A stretch of DNA of 64,000 nucleotides from positions 999,107,682 through 999,171,681 of the forward strand of contig NC_056747.1 of assembly GCF_019279795.1 (NCBI RefSeq). The letters run 5' to 3'. A program made the position numbers and the translations under genes. How positions within the stretch are numbered: position 1 is the first letter of the stretch; every line of letters starts with the position of its first letter. Positions 10,669-21,736 of this stretch are shown here, piece after piece. A model generated the notes under the pieces. The model was given only the letters and a program-made list of their open reading frames with translations, was not told the DNA's origin and made no database searches. This stretch comes from Protopterus annectens. Lineage: Eukaryota > Chordata > Ceratodontiformes > Protopteridae.

Positions 10669-12269
10669 GTAACATGGCATAGCTGTAGACTACTGTTACC
10701 TCTATTGTTAAAGCATGCTTATGTGAGATGTGTACTGTGTAGTTAGATGATGTGGTGCCTAGTGTTGTGCAACAGTAATAATTAGGAATATAATCTGTAG
10801 GCCTGTGACTGTCAACCGTTGTACTACTGTACAATTGCAAAGACACAGTAGCAATGCCACAGTTGTTGCCACTGACAAAGTGTCTCATATCCTTGTAAGT
10901 CCCTCTGGTGTGACAGCAAGGCAGCCGACCCATGCTGGTGAGTGTGTTCTACCTTTAATACTGCTAATTAAATGTGCATGTCATAGGTGAGGTGTAGGCC
11001 ATGTACACGTAACACACATATGCATAATGTATGCTGTGCATGTTTGCTGTGAGACTATGCACATCCCAGTAATGTGGGTAGCTGCCTGAAACACATACAA
11101 TACACAAAGCATTCCACACAATTGTGGCAACATTGATGTGGACATTGGATAGGCAGAGTCGATACACATGCACACAACATACACAACATTGTCATATGCA
11201 GTACACGTTAACATGCTACACATGGCGTATTCAGACGTCCGCTGTAAGGTCACACTACAGTATCTCACACTTCATCCACACAGCACACATAATATACCTG
11301 AGGGGTAGATGCCTCACATATGGCTGTGCGACACTCTTCGACACATCACACATTCATGGTAGGCAATGCCCCCTATTGTGCACCTTACAAACTCATGTAA
11401 CAACTGGCTGTGAAAAGGTGAATGTAGCCATGGTACTGCAGTTCTAGTACAGCATGGTATGTGCTGGTCTGGCACACATTAGTAGCCTTGATTGACTACA
11501 TGATGCTGCATGATGATGGCTCATGGTAGTACACCTCATCCAGTTACAGTAACCACAGTACTATACATAGCATTACCTGCTATGCACCTCAGTGCTGTGT
11601 GTGTGCAAACATAGGCACCTATACACAATATGCATAGCAATCACCATTTGTACAAAGTGACACATATATGTCTTGTAATGCTATTGAGTGTATAGGTCAC
11701 ATAACGCACACTGTGTCTGTGTGATGTTTAATGTTGCAGTTGTGTTGTAGCATGCCATGTCATGTCTGGCACTAGCATGTCCACAATATGTCCTACACTC
11801 ACCATAACCACTGTACAATGGCCATGTTGAGCAATGGTATTCCATCAGGTAAACATGCACCACTCAACCTGTGTGTATACATAGCATGCATGTGCTAATC
11901 CTGTGTCCACAATTATCTGCTGAAGACACAGATGCTCTAATCAGAAATGGATATCTATGTTACACACAGATACATGTCCAGCCATGGTATGTATACCTGT
12001 GAGAGATGGTGCACAGGACATTGCAGAGCTTATAATACTTGCACAGCACTGCTGTGACCATGTACACAGTGCATTCCAGGGTGAGGCCAATCACTGAACA
12101 ACAACACACATGCATCAAAGACATGTAAAGTGTTATTGGCAAGGGCTGTCAACACCCGCACTGCAGTTGGGAAACACACGTCCTGCTTGCTGACACATGT
12201 GATATAACTGTTTGCCTTGTGATACTGTACCCCACCATCACCTGCTATTGAGTATGTTCTGGATTCCTG

Positions 12270-12270
12270 T

Positions 12271-12331
<61 letters not shown>
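12270..12331. repeat. (GT)n microsatellite
   Basis: About 30 uninterrupted GT dinucleotides. Confidence 0.95.
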
Positions 12332-12334
<3 letters not shown>

Positions 12335-12344
12335 AGTGATGAGT

Positions 12345-12660
12345 GCATTTGTGTGCATGTGTGCATGTGTTCATGTGTTCATGTGTTCATGTGTGCATGT
12401 GTACATGTGTGCATGTGTTCATGTGTTCATGTGTGCATGTGTTCCTGTGTGCATATGTGCATGTGTTCATATGTTCATGTGTGCATGTGTTCATGTGTGC
12501 ATGTGTGCATGTGTTCATGTGTACATGTGTGCATGTGTTCATGTAGGCATGTGTGCATGCGCTCGTGTGTTCATGTGTTCATGTGTGCATGTGTGCATGT
12601 GTGCATGTGTTCATGTGTTCATGTGTGCATGTGTGCATGTGTTCATGTGTGCATGTGTGC
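12345..12660. repeat. 8-bp minisatellite, unit CATGTGTK
   Basis: About 38 copies of CATGTGTG or CATGTGTT with rare CATGTGTA, CATATGTG and CCTGTGTG variants. Because 8 is not a multiple of 3, three units make 24 bp and every plus-strand frame is open, giving spurious Cys/His/Val/Met-rich ORFs. Confidence 0.95.
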
Positions 12661-12709
12661 CGACATTGTGTACAGGTCGTAAAGTGTGTTTCCTGTCTTC
12701 CTCTCACAG

Positions 12710-13248
12710 GTGCTGACTTTGGGCTGGTTCACTGCAGCAGGGAAACTGATGTCACTAAGCAAAACAGTGATACTGATGATAGGTGTGTTGAGGCACAGGC
12801 ATGTTTGCCAGGGTCTGTTGTTGGGCCACCAATTGAGAGTACACGGCTGTCCACCCCATCCATGCATACAGTCATACTGCCAATACATCCATCACCAATG
12901 CCCATAGCTGAGGGACAGTGTACAGTTGGCATTGGCCAGGACAGTGTGGTATCCATGGCACATGCATCCCAACACAGCAGCCATACCCAGATGTCTGGAA
13001 GGGTACCACATGGGCAGATGTCCAGAGGTTCACGTAGGAGCACTGCTGCTCATCATGCCACTGGCAGATGTGCCACAGGTCTGACAACGTCACGCATGTT
13101 CCAGGCTGTCATGGAGGCACAGCCACGTATGGAACTGTGTACCAGACAGGGACTAAGGGCACAGAGGGCACATACCACCGTCATTGACAGTATCCATGAC
13201 CTAGCAGGTGCCATCCATCATTACACCAAGGTCACTGATAGACTTTAG
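12710..13248 (+). CDS. Harbinger-type Myb/SANT-like gene 2, exon 2
   Basis: It starts after the TCTCACAG acceptor in the phase required by the 10,668 donor and stays open for 179 codons to TAG at 13,246. The first part is a Ser/Thr/His-rich linker (MAHASQHSSHTQMSGRV). The end, MFQAVMEAQPRMELCTRQGL to IHDLAGAIHHYTKVTDRL, looks amphipathic and helical, as expected for the C-terminal dimerisation or transposase-contact helices of Harbinger Myb-like proteins. The upstream open frame through the minisatellite is not part of the gene. Confidence 0.55.
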
Positions 13249-13776
13249 GGAGAGACATTAGATATCCTCCGCAATGTCATGTCCATATGTCAGGACAGTG
13301 TGGGATGGGTAAGTCATCGACGTGGATTTATGCCAGCAACATCAGCAGCTGGCAGTCACCATGGACGTCCCTCAAGCCACGGCCTCTCCTGTAGTGCAAG
13401 TACCAGCCCCAGCAATGTTGGGGGTGGGCTGTCCATAGAACGTCCTAGAAGACCACGTGCACATGGCTCTGGATAGTCCCAGCAGGGACCTGTGTCCAGA
13501 GCACATCCATCCACCTCTGGGCATAGTACCCAGTCTGGCTTAGTACCTGATAGTGTCAGTAGCACCCCTGCCAGGCACAGGTACCATATCCGTGGCTAGA
13601 GATGGTGATCTGTAAAGCCTCACAGGTACAGTCTATGGCTGTCCCACAAATACCCGTATATGGCAGCCACATGGTGGAACTGTGTGCATGCAGACACACA
13701 CACATACTCCAGACACCTATTGCTAACACATACCCACACACATTACATCAGCATTGGCCCATTCCAGAATTCTTGC

Positions 13777-13778
<2 letters not shown>
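13249..13778. other. 3' flank of Myb gene 2
   Basis: Some residual coding-like composition (SHHGRPSSHGLSCSASTSPS at about 13,350-13,410) suggests that the linker region was once longer or duplicated. No defined feature. Confidence 0.35.

Positions 13779-13843
<65 letters not shown>
13779..13843. repeat. (CA)n microsatellite
   Basis: About 32 CA dinucleotides, uninterrupted. Confidence 0.95.
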
Positions 13844-13847
<4 letters not shown>

Positions 13848-15411
13848 CGATTGGATGGCTCACTCTAGGCTTCTGGCAAACCAACAACACAGCCTGTGCA
13901 TATGATGAAACCTGTGCCACCTCCTGTCATCTGTATCATCGATGCAGGAACAGGCTACCATGGTGCTGATGCACAGGGTGTCTTTATAGCAGTATAGCAA
14001 TGTTAGCATATTGTCAGCAGTACAGTGTAATGATATGCTTGGAGGTGTAGCTGAGCAGGCATGATGCATTAATGCTATGATTGTCATTGTAGTTTTGTTT
14101 ACACCAGTGTTGGTTCCAATTGTGTATTGTCTGGCCACGTGCCACTTGGCTGATGTGTGCAGTATTGGCAGCATGTGTTAAGAGAGTGGACAGTATGTGT
14201 GGGATGTGTGTAGCACAGATTTTCAGGTGTACAGTTGTGAACATGATTGAGGGGCACTGTCTGCATGTACGTGCATAGTGGACACATGGCCAGGGTGACA
14301 TGCTCTGTATTACACAGTAGCACTCCATAGTTTCTATTGGGGCCAGTATGCATTGTACTACACACATTTTGGAACTTGACTACACATGTGTGTATGACAT
14401 GGTTTGACACTGTGCTGTGAGTGCTACTGTTACTATCTGTCATTGTTTTGCATTCTGGTAGTATACATCACTTCCACAGCCTGAGCATAACCAATCGTTA
14501 GATGATGGCTTGACAACCAACACACAGATGTAGGACACACAGCAACATTTGGAACCTTCAGGTACTATACTATGCCAGTAACCACTGGTATTCACCTGTA
14601 CCCATTACTGACACCACTCCTGTTTGGCATATGGCTCTCTTAGGTACAAGCAATCACAGTAGGGATATTTCCATCCATGTCTGGTAATGCATACTGTGGC
14701 CTATAATGCATTCTCCAGATGACACACACATCCTCCACAAGGGTGTCATACAGACAGATGCCTGTTGTCAAACCCATGCTGTAAAGCTATAAGCCAAATG
14801 AAGCATAGTCATCCACCTTTACGGAAGATATTATCCCCACAGTACCACATAGATAGTAGCCACCAACATGATGAACAGGTACCGATGTGTACATGCAACC
14901 AAGTGTTACGTCATCTGTCCTTTGTTAATCACATTTCCAAAGGTATTGTGTAATCCCTCGGTGGATCACATAAGCAATAAGGGGTCTGCATGCATATCTA
15001 CAAAGGTTGTTCGACACCTGTTATGAATAGTCATCATTTACAGACTTTGCTGCATTTGAACAGGTCTGACATATAACACGGCCATAGACCCTCACACACA
15101 CATTCCAATAGGAACCGTAATGACTTTGTATGACACAGATGACCTAGGCCAGGGATCACTGCAGTGGCTGGGCTTGTCACAAGCATACAGATGTGACCTA
15201 AGATCTGGGAAGCAGCAGCACAATTTGGCAAGGATGACATATGTATTCTTGGAGAAAGCAGGGTTCCCACACATGCAATCATTGAGGTAACATGTACGTA
15301 TATGTATTTGCCACACAGCTAGCTCATATGTGCAATGCATACTGATATGTCATATAGTAGTAAAAGCAAAACCCACAATACATTAACCAACAGTGTCACA
15401 CACACTCACCA
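13844..15411. other. No recognisable feature
   Basis: Several ORFs of 60-117 codons on the minus strand show no domain. They are His/Thr/Cys-rich from CA-rich DNA. Confidence 0.45.
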
Positions 15412-16222
15412 AGTGCAGGATTCAAACCCCTACTTAACTACTTCATGATACTAGAAAAGCACGCACTAACACAATGCGCTATACATATTATTGGAAGCTT
15501 GCTTTTCCACGGGTATATTTGTAGGATGGTGACATCATCAGACTTGACAAAGGTTAGTTTAATGCTTTTTACTACTCTCCTAAAAGGTTGCTCCTTCCCA
15601 ATGAGACCACACACACAGTTGTCCAGTGCAGGATTCAAACCCCTACCCAACTACTTCATGATGTTATAGGAGTACGCATTACCACGACGCGCTACACATA
15701 TTACTGCGTGCTCTTTTTTTCCACAGGTATATTTGTAGAATGGTGACATCATCAGACTTGACAAAGGTTAGTTTACCACTTTTGAGGTGTTTTACTACTC
15801 TCCTAAAAGGTTGCTCCTTCCCAAGGAGACCATACACAAACACACAGTTGTCCAGTGCAGGATTCAAACCCCTACCTAACTACTTCATGATCTTAGAGGA
15901 ATACACATTAACATGATGCACTATACATATTACTGGAAGTTTTTCTTTCCACAGGTATATTTGTAGGATGGTGACATCATCAGACTTGACAAAGGTTAGT
16001 TTACCACTTTTGAGGTGTTTTACTACTCACCTAAAAGGTTGCTCCTTTCCAAGGAGACCACACACAAACACACAGATGCGCACAATTGTTCAGTGCAGAA
16101 TTCAAACCACTACTTAACGACACTACAGGAATACGCATTAACATGATGTGCTATACGCATTACTGGGAGTTATTTTTTCCACAGGTATATTTGTAGGATG
16201 GTGACATCATCAGACTATACAA
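15412..16222 (-). repeat. Tandem ~210-240-bp repeats containing a tRNA-like segment
   Basis: Three and a half units start with GTGCAGGATTCAAACCCCTA at about 15,414, 15,623, 15,857 and 16,097. Shared blocks are the CGCTATACATATTACTGG-type segment, TATATTTGTAGGATGGTGAC, ATCATCAGACTTGACAAAGG and CTCCTAAAAGGTTGCTCCTT. On the minus strand the opening becomes TAGGGGTTTGAATCCTGCAC, a B-box-like motif, and the preceding part resembles a tRNA D/anticodon region. Units differ by small indels. The array ends exactly where the antisense LINE cluster starts. Confidence 0.8.
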
Positions 16223-18335
16223 AGTGGGTTACATTAGGTGACATTAGATGGCCTACATTGAAGGAATGTCTAAACACTTTGGCCATGTGATCATCAAAAG
16301 TGAGTTTACTATCTACATGTGTCCCCAGGGCCATAATGACTTTCTCCGTACATGCTGGATTACCACCTATGTGGTGATTTGTGTGCACTTTGTTTTACCC
16401 AAAGGGGATGACTATGCATTCTTTGCCATTCAGCTTGAGGGCATTGTTTTGACACCAGGTATCTGTCTCTGTAAGACACTTCTGGAGGATGTCTGTGTTG
16501 GCTGTACAGTCAATTATGGACCACAGTTACCATTCATCTGCAAACCTCTTCTGCCACACAACTGCCATGCTTGCCTGCACCTCTGAGCAGTATCTACTGA
16601 ACAGGTGGGGTCCCAGGACCAAGACCTATGTGATGCCATTTGTGACTGGCTTAGAATTGGACATGGCACCTGCAACTATGAACATGTGTGTTTGATCTGT
16701 GAGCCACTTGGCCACCAATCGTGTGACATAGCTGTTAATGTTCAAGTTGGTACACTTGTCCATGATGACAGAGTGGGGAATGGTGTGGTAAGCCCTTAGT
16801 GAGGTCCAGATGGGCTCTGTGGACTACTTTCACCTCCATCTATGTTCATGGTAACTGTTTTACATAAGTCAACTAGGTTTGGGAGCCAGGCTCTGCCTTT
16901 AACAAGGCGAACTTGTGTAGAGTCCAGTGTCTGGAGATCTCCATTGTCTCAGTGTATGGGTTCCATGACAATTTGCTCAACAACTCTGTAGACCCAGCTG
17001 AGTAGACATATTGGGCAATGGTTTCCACTTCCTGTTTTGGCACACCCTTTGTGGAGCTGGATGACTGTTTGTGTATGCCATTCTTTGGGTACATAGCCGG
17101 TGGTACGCTTGAGTCTGGACAGTGAATGTAGGTGAGGGTGTAGTTCCTTATGGGCCTAGTGTAAGACGCAGCCTGGGACAACATACAGTCACACTGATGC
17201 TATGTTCTTAGCTTTGGTGAGGGCTGTCTTTACCTGCATGTCCATGACGTCTGGGTCTCTGCATCCTTCTGTGATGGACACAGGCCCTTTTGGAGGTGAT
17301 GGGGGGAGTTTACACTGAACTCGTCCCCCTGGATGTGGGCAATGAAAGTTGGTTTGGTGCATGTCATTCCTTTTTCCAGTAGCTGACAGCATATTTGGAA
17401 GATGACACCTACATGTCTGGTATAGCTACCGAAGGCTTTGTGGTTGTTATTCTTACATTCCTTGGCTATTTGTCTTTAGAAACCATCCTTGGATTATTTT
17501 ATGAGCGATCATTGTTTCTTCCTGATATAGATCAGTGATGCCTTTCCTTTAGTGAAGTTGGATCTATCATGTGTTCATTTCCTCCTTCTCTTGTCTAGCT
17601 TATTTATGGACAACAAACACCTGCGTGTTGTAGTATTTTTGGAGGAGTGCATCTTGGTTTTATTTGTGATGTCTCATTCCATGAATCCCTGTAGATGCTC
17701 ATAGGATGCACTTGTAAATGATTCTCCAGATTGCATACAATTATCCTATAGCAAGAGGTCTTTGGAATGTTCCACTTTGGTCTTGGGAAGTGTGCAGTTT
17801 GCTTTTGCAAATGTCTTCACAGTGGTTTCATTGACTGGGTGTGGGGGCGGGATGTGGATGTCCAGTGTGATTACTTAATGATCTGATATTACCAGCGAGG
17901 GGTTTATCTCTGTTGTGGAACACTGGTACCCCATGTTGGTGATGATCATGTCCAGTATGTGTCACCTCTAGTGGGTGTGCTGACCAGCTGCTCCAGGGTG
18001 TTAGAGTTTCTTAACTTTAGGACACATTGGGCAAAGGACGTTGTATACGAGTAATTCACCCACTCAATGTTTGGGTAGTTGTAATCTCCTCATATAATGG
18101 TGTTTGATAGGACCTTTATATTTGCCATTGTTCTCCAGAATACTGAGTGAGGTTCCTGAGACAAGGTACATGATCTGTAGCAGGCTACAATCTGATGGAC
18201 CGCTTTGCCCAATGTTAGTTGCACTTGCAAGGTCTCCAAGGCCTCATGCTGTGCCAGTAACCTGAAGGTGTGGATATCCATAAGGTAAATGGCTACACCT
18301 CTTCTTTTTATTTCACTCATGGTCTTGGGTCCAAC
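16222..18335 (-). pseudogene. ORF2: CR1-like LINE ORF2 (EN to RT), antisense copy
   Basis: From 18,335 down, the minus strand encodes EN (VACYRS at about 18,180, YNYPNIEWVNYS at about 18,070, LEQLVSTPTRGD), the linker (WNIPK..IN), then RT (about 17,200-16,300), including the equivalents of TLHKFALLKAE and SLTTGYVPKEW/PISLTS, the KPVTNGI motif-B region, and RFADEW in place of the FADDCK motif C. It resumes with CIVIPFG and ..VDSKLTFDDHMAKV and stops at 16,222 where the tandem repeats begin. It is full of stops and frameshifts and is clearly dead. Confidence 0.75.
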
Positions 18336-19262
18336 GGTCAGAGTGATTGTGAGTGTTTTATGTGGATCATATCCAACAGCTGTATGTTTGACATAGCTTT
18401 GTATGTTAGACAGTGAACACCTCTGAGTAGGTGATATGCAAGGGAGTACGGATGGAGTATTTTGCGATGGTCTGTGTATGGCATGTATTTTAGACCACTA
18501 ATGCTCTTTGTGAGGCATTGCTGCTGGCTTTCCAGTTGTTTTAGTTGTCTTGTGAGGTACATAGCAACAGTGGCATTGCACTCTTTTATAGTTCTAGTGA
18601 GAGGTGAGTAGAGGGGAACAATGTCCTCTTCTATTCTGCATGAGACACATTTTGTGATGAGGTGTGCCACATAAGAGGGTTTCCTGACTACTGTGGGAAT
18701 GTGCTTATCACAGTTGTATCCACTGTCCACATGTGACTCAGGGTCTCTTGTCACACTTACAGTGTGAAGTATACTACCACCTATGTTGTAGTTCTTGGCT
18801 ACAGTGTTTTTAACAAAGGTGATGATAATACACCTTTTGGCATTGAGCTACAGCACATGGCTTGGACAACAGCCATCTATCTCAGTGAGGCCCTTTTGTA
18901 GGATGTCCACGTCTTTAGTGTTTACAGTGATGGCTCCTAGTTTGCAGTCCTCAGGAAACTTCAGTAGCCACAGGCCTTCCATGTTAATGTTTACTTCAGG
19001 GAAGTAGATACTACACAACCTGGGAAGTTATCTAGTCCCATGGCTGCTGTGATACTGGCGTTGGATAGTGTTTTTTACCTGTGCAGCCGTGATGACAGCA
19101 ACTTTGCAGTCTTCCATTATAGACATGTGCTCTTTCATGGGTGAGAGGGGGGTAAAGTTAACACTGATCCTATCTGCCAGGATGTTGGCAATATCAGTTG
19201 GCTCTGTATATTTAGTGCCATTGAGCTGTAACTCAGAACAGATCTGAGTGTAACCATGACAT
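18336..19262 (-). pseudogene. ORF2: CR1-like LINE fragment, antisense, internally deleted
   Basis: The minus strand begins with the RT N-terminal region (ICSELQLNGTKYTEPTDIAN, ILADRISVNFTPLSP, from 19,240). It jumps near 19,025 to EVNINMEGLWLLKFPEDCKL, the motif C region with FPED for FADD, and continues to the C-terminal end (LYSPLTRTIKECNATVAMYL, LRGVHCLTYKAMSN). Between these parts RT motifs A and B are missing, so about 600 bp relative to the 36.4-38.5 kb copy were lost. Confidence 0.7.
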
Positions 19263-19490
19263 GGACCTGTCTGTTGGGCAGAGATCTCCTGAGTAGACAG
19301 TATGCAGCAGAGTACAGATCGGGTTACATTCAGTCTTGTTGCATGGGGCAACTATTTGAGGCCAGTAATCCTCTTGTTAAGGTACTTCATTGGTCTTTCC
19401 AGCTGCTGAATGTGCCTAGTCAGATTCATCGCAAGTGTGTTGTGGTACTCTCTGACAGGTCTGATGACTGCTGAGTAGTGGCAACCTCCT
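19263..19490 (-). pseudogene. ORF2: CR1-like LINE C-terminal fragment, antisense
   Basis: The minus strand reads VIRPVREYHNTLAMNLTRHI then QQLERPMKYLNKRITGLK, equal to the segment at about 37,975-38,090 of the better copy. It is joined directly at about 19,262 to the upstream part of another fragment, showing rearrangement or nested insertion. Confidence 0.65.
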
Positions 19491-20259
19491 TTGACCTACA
19501 TGCACAGACCTTGGCAGTTTGTGTGAACACATAGCAGGATTTTCAGACCACTTTGTGAATGGGTTTCTGGAAGTAGAGATGACTATACACATTTGTCCAT
19601 ATATCCCTTAGTATCACATCCGTATTTAGCCTAAGTGTGTGATCATGCCCAGTATGACCTTTCAGTGTGATGCTGAATTAAATCCACTACATTTGTTGGA
19701 GTGTGTGAGCACACACAGTATATACATTTATACTATATGAGTATGGCAAATCAAGTTGTAGTTTTACAGCATGGCTCAACTTTGTGTCATAGATCAACAG
19801 GGGTCATGCTGTGCCTGCAGGGCTTCCATGAGACACTTTGCATAGACTTATCAACATTTCTACATACAGGGGGGACAGCTACTCTTTATACATTTCTACC
19901 CATGGGCACACCAGATTATTGCTGTGGGTGTACATAAGATGTGGGTTTCACCTGTCACTTATACACATTTGCTGTGCCTGCACTGCTATGTACAGGACAC
20001 CATTACAGTATGTACTGTTGCCTATCATACTGGCTTGAGGCATACTACTGTACTACAGATCTTAGCATCCAATGTCACGCATATTAGCTTGCGACATCAT
20101 AGCCTACACAACTCACATCATAATGCCTGGCCTGATGTTTTCTGTCTGCATAGGTTTGTGGGGAAGGTTACCCATTTGCCTCTTTAGGGGCATGATACAG
20201 CATTGCTTTGTGTTTACATTAGTGTACAATTGTTCTGCTGTGACTGTGCTACTGAAATG
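19491..20259. other. No recognisable feature
   Basis: Overlapping short plus-strand ORFs without recognised motifs. Confidence 0.45.
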
Positions 20260-20355
20260 CTATCATGGCTTAGTGGTTCAATACTGTGACTGTAGTGTAC
20301 AGTATCCTGGGTTCAAGGCCTGTCACTGCTTTTTATTTTCATGCTGGCCAGACCA
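20260..20355 (+). repeat. tRNA-like module C
   Basis: ATGGCTTAGTGGTTC, a middle segment, CCTGGGTTCAAGGCC, CACTGCTTTTTATTTTC and GCTGGCCAGACCAG. It aligns with modules A and B almost base for base in the conserved blocks. It sits 260 bp from the 3' end of the Harbinger transposase and points towards it. Confidence 0.65.
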
Positions 20356-20359
20356 GACT

Positions 20360-20517
20360 GCTTAAGGAACAGTAAAGCAGATATGAGCATGTTTAACTGA
20401 CTTTGCTCAACTTGCCCTGGCCTTGCCCAACATTGCACGAGCAATTTTGTTTACATATACTAGATATTGGTGAAAGCTGCTTAGCACTGCTTTATATTGC
20501 TTAAAACATGGCAATCA
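20360..20517. repeat. Degenerate motif array (GCTCAACTTGCCC / GCTTAGCACTGC type)
   Basis: TTTAACTGACTTTGCTCAAC matches the equivalent stretch of module A (TTTAGCCGACTTTGCTCAAC on the minus strand, about 2,955-2,985), followed by GCTGCTTAGCACTGC motifs. Confidence 0.5.
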
Positions 20518-20617
20518 AGCCTCAGGTGGTGCTGCAGGGCTGCCTATGTTGGTTGCACATACTACACTGCCTATACGTTTGGAAACAGGTAGTGTCAAGT
20601 TAGGCATCCCTTTTATT

Positions 20618-21447
20618 TTAAGTGCAAGTCAGAGAGAGGTATAATTTCCAGGGTTCCAACTGAGCCACTGTATGTGCTATACATTGCCTCTTTGCCAAGG
20701 ACAAGGCATACTGAGCACGCCTCCTTCTGCCTACTGGGGCAGGCTCAGGTTGTTCCTCCTCTGAGTCACGCTGTGCCTGTGCAGGCCTTGGCAATGGTGG
20801 GGGGCTCTTTGGCCCTGCCCCACGCTGTTCCTGCTGCAGCTCTTTTCGCAGGATCATATTGTGTAGCATGGCACATACCATGACAATTTGGGTACATGTA
20901 GTTGGTGAGTACTGCAAGGCTCCACCAGATGTGTCCAGGCACTAGAACCATGGCTTGAGCATCCCAAACACATGCTCGATTACATTTCATGTTTGTGCGT
21001 GTGCTTCATTATGGAGTTCTTGTTCAGGTGTGTGTGTGCATTTCTGATGGGTGTCATCAGCCATGGCTCCAGTGCGTATCCAGCATCCCCCACTAGGTGA
21101 CCGTCAGGGATGTCCCCATTGGCAAATGTCTGGTCCAGCTGTGACAAATGCCAGATATGGGAATCGTGGTAGCTTCCAGGGCAGCCAGCACACGCATTCA
21201 GCATTATGCCCTGGGCATCACACATGACCTGGCAGTTGATGGAGTGGAAGCCCTTGTGGTTGATGTAGGCCCTACCTCGCTCACCAGCTGGTGCTTTGAT
21301 GTGTATGTGCGTGCAGTCAATTGCACACACTACCTCAGGGTATTCTGCTATTTGCTGGAAGAGATGCATATTGCTGGCCAATACCTCATGGGAATTGGGG
21401 AAATATACATGATCAACGACATGTGCTGACATAGCATTCAGGAATTG
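20618..21447 (-). pseudogene. PIF/Harbinger transposase, C-terminal part (interrupted)
   Basis: The minus-strand frame from about 21,447 encodes the HARBI1-type DDE nuclease: VVCAIDCTHIHIKAP (first Asp), RGRAYINHKGFHSINCQVMC, GCPGSYHDSHIWHLS, and LVGDAGYALEPWLMTP (second Asp). After a frameshift near 21,000 come NVIEHVFGMLKPWF (the Glu), LDTSGGALQYSPTTC and ALLHN-like VCAMLHNMIL, then a proline/acidic tail ending at 20,618. Two in-frame stops, one just before NVIEH and one after KPWF, show decay. Its N-terminal part is at 28,353-28,730; the 6.9-kb L1 lies between. Confidence 0.85.
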
Positions 21448-21448
21448 G
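21433..21448. repeat. Target-site duplication of the L1 insertion, 5' copy
   Basis: AGCATTCAGGAATTGG here and AGCATTCAGGAACTGG at 28,353-28,368 flank the L1, with one mismatch over 16 bp. Confidence 0.85.
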
Positions 21449-21736
21449 GATTCCAAGACGGCGGTTGTCTAGGGAGTACCCTATACTAGTCGCTCCTCAT
21501 ATGTCAGCGCTTATCTTTAATTTTTAAAATAGTAGATTAAGGTGTTTTCCACAGAAGTTTGCTCAGAAAGATAAACGGAAAGTTAACGCTAAAATTTGGA
21601 CTCTTTATTGTCAAAAATAAAGAGAATTTTAAACATTAACAGAAACGATCTTCATTTGGCCTTCAAACCACAAGCCACATGCCTACAACAGACTTTCTCA
21701 GTGATCCTGTTCCCGCGAATGCAACTTTGCTTAGGT

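Larger units (their letters stand above)
10669..12709 (+). other. Intron of Myb gene 2 with microsatellite insertions
   Basis: Bounded by GTAACA and TCCTCTCACAG. Exon phases agree on both sides (G|GT). No recognised gene inside; it holds (GT)n at 12,270-12,331 and an 8-bp minisatellite at 12,345-12,660. The intron is inferred, not observed from transcripts. Confidence 0.5.

Noticed and set aside
12212..12716. Cys/His/Val-rich ORFs of 146-156 codons
   Set aside because: They are translations of (GT)n and an 8-bp minisatellite, open in every forward frame.
13860..14443. Overlapping minus-strand ORFs of 104-117 codons
   Set aside because: Thr/His/Cys-rich translations of CA-rich DNA, mutually overlapping in different frames with no domain.
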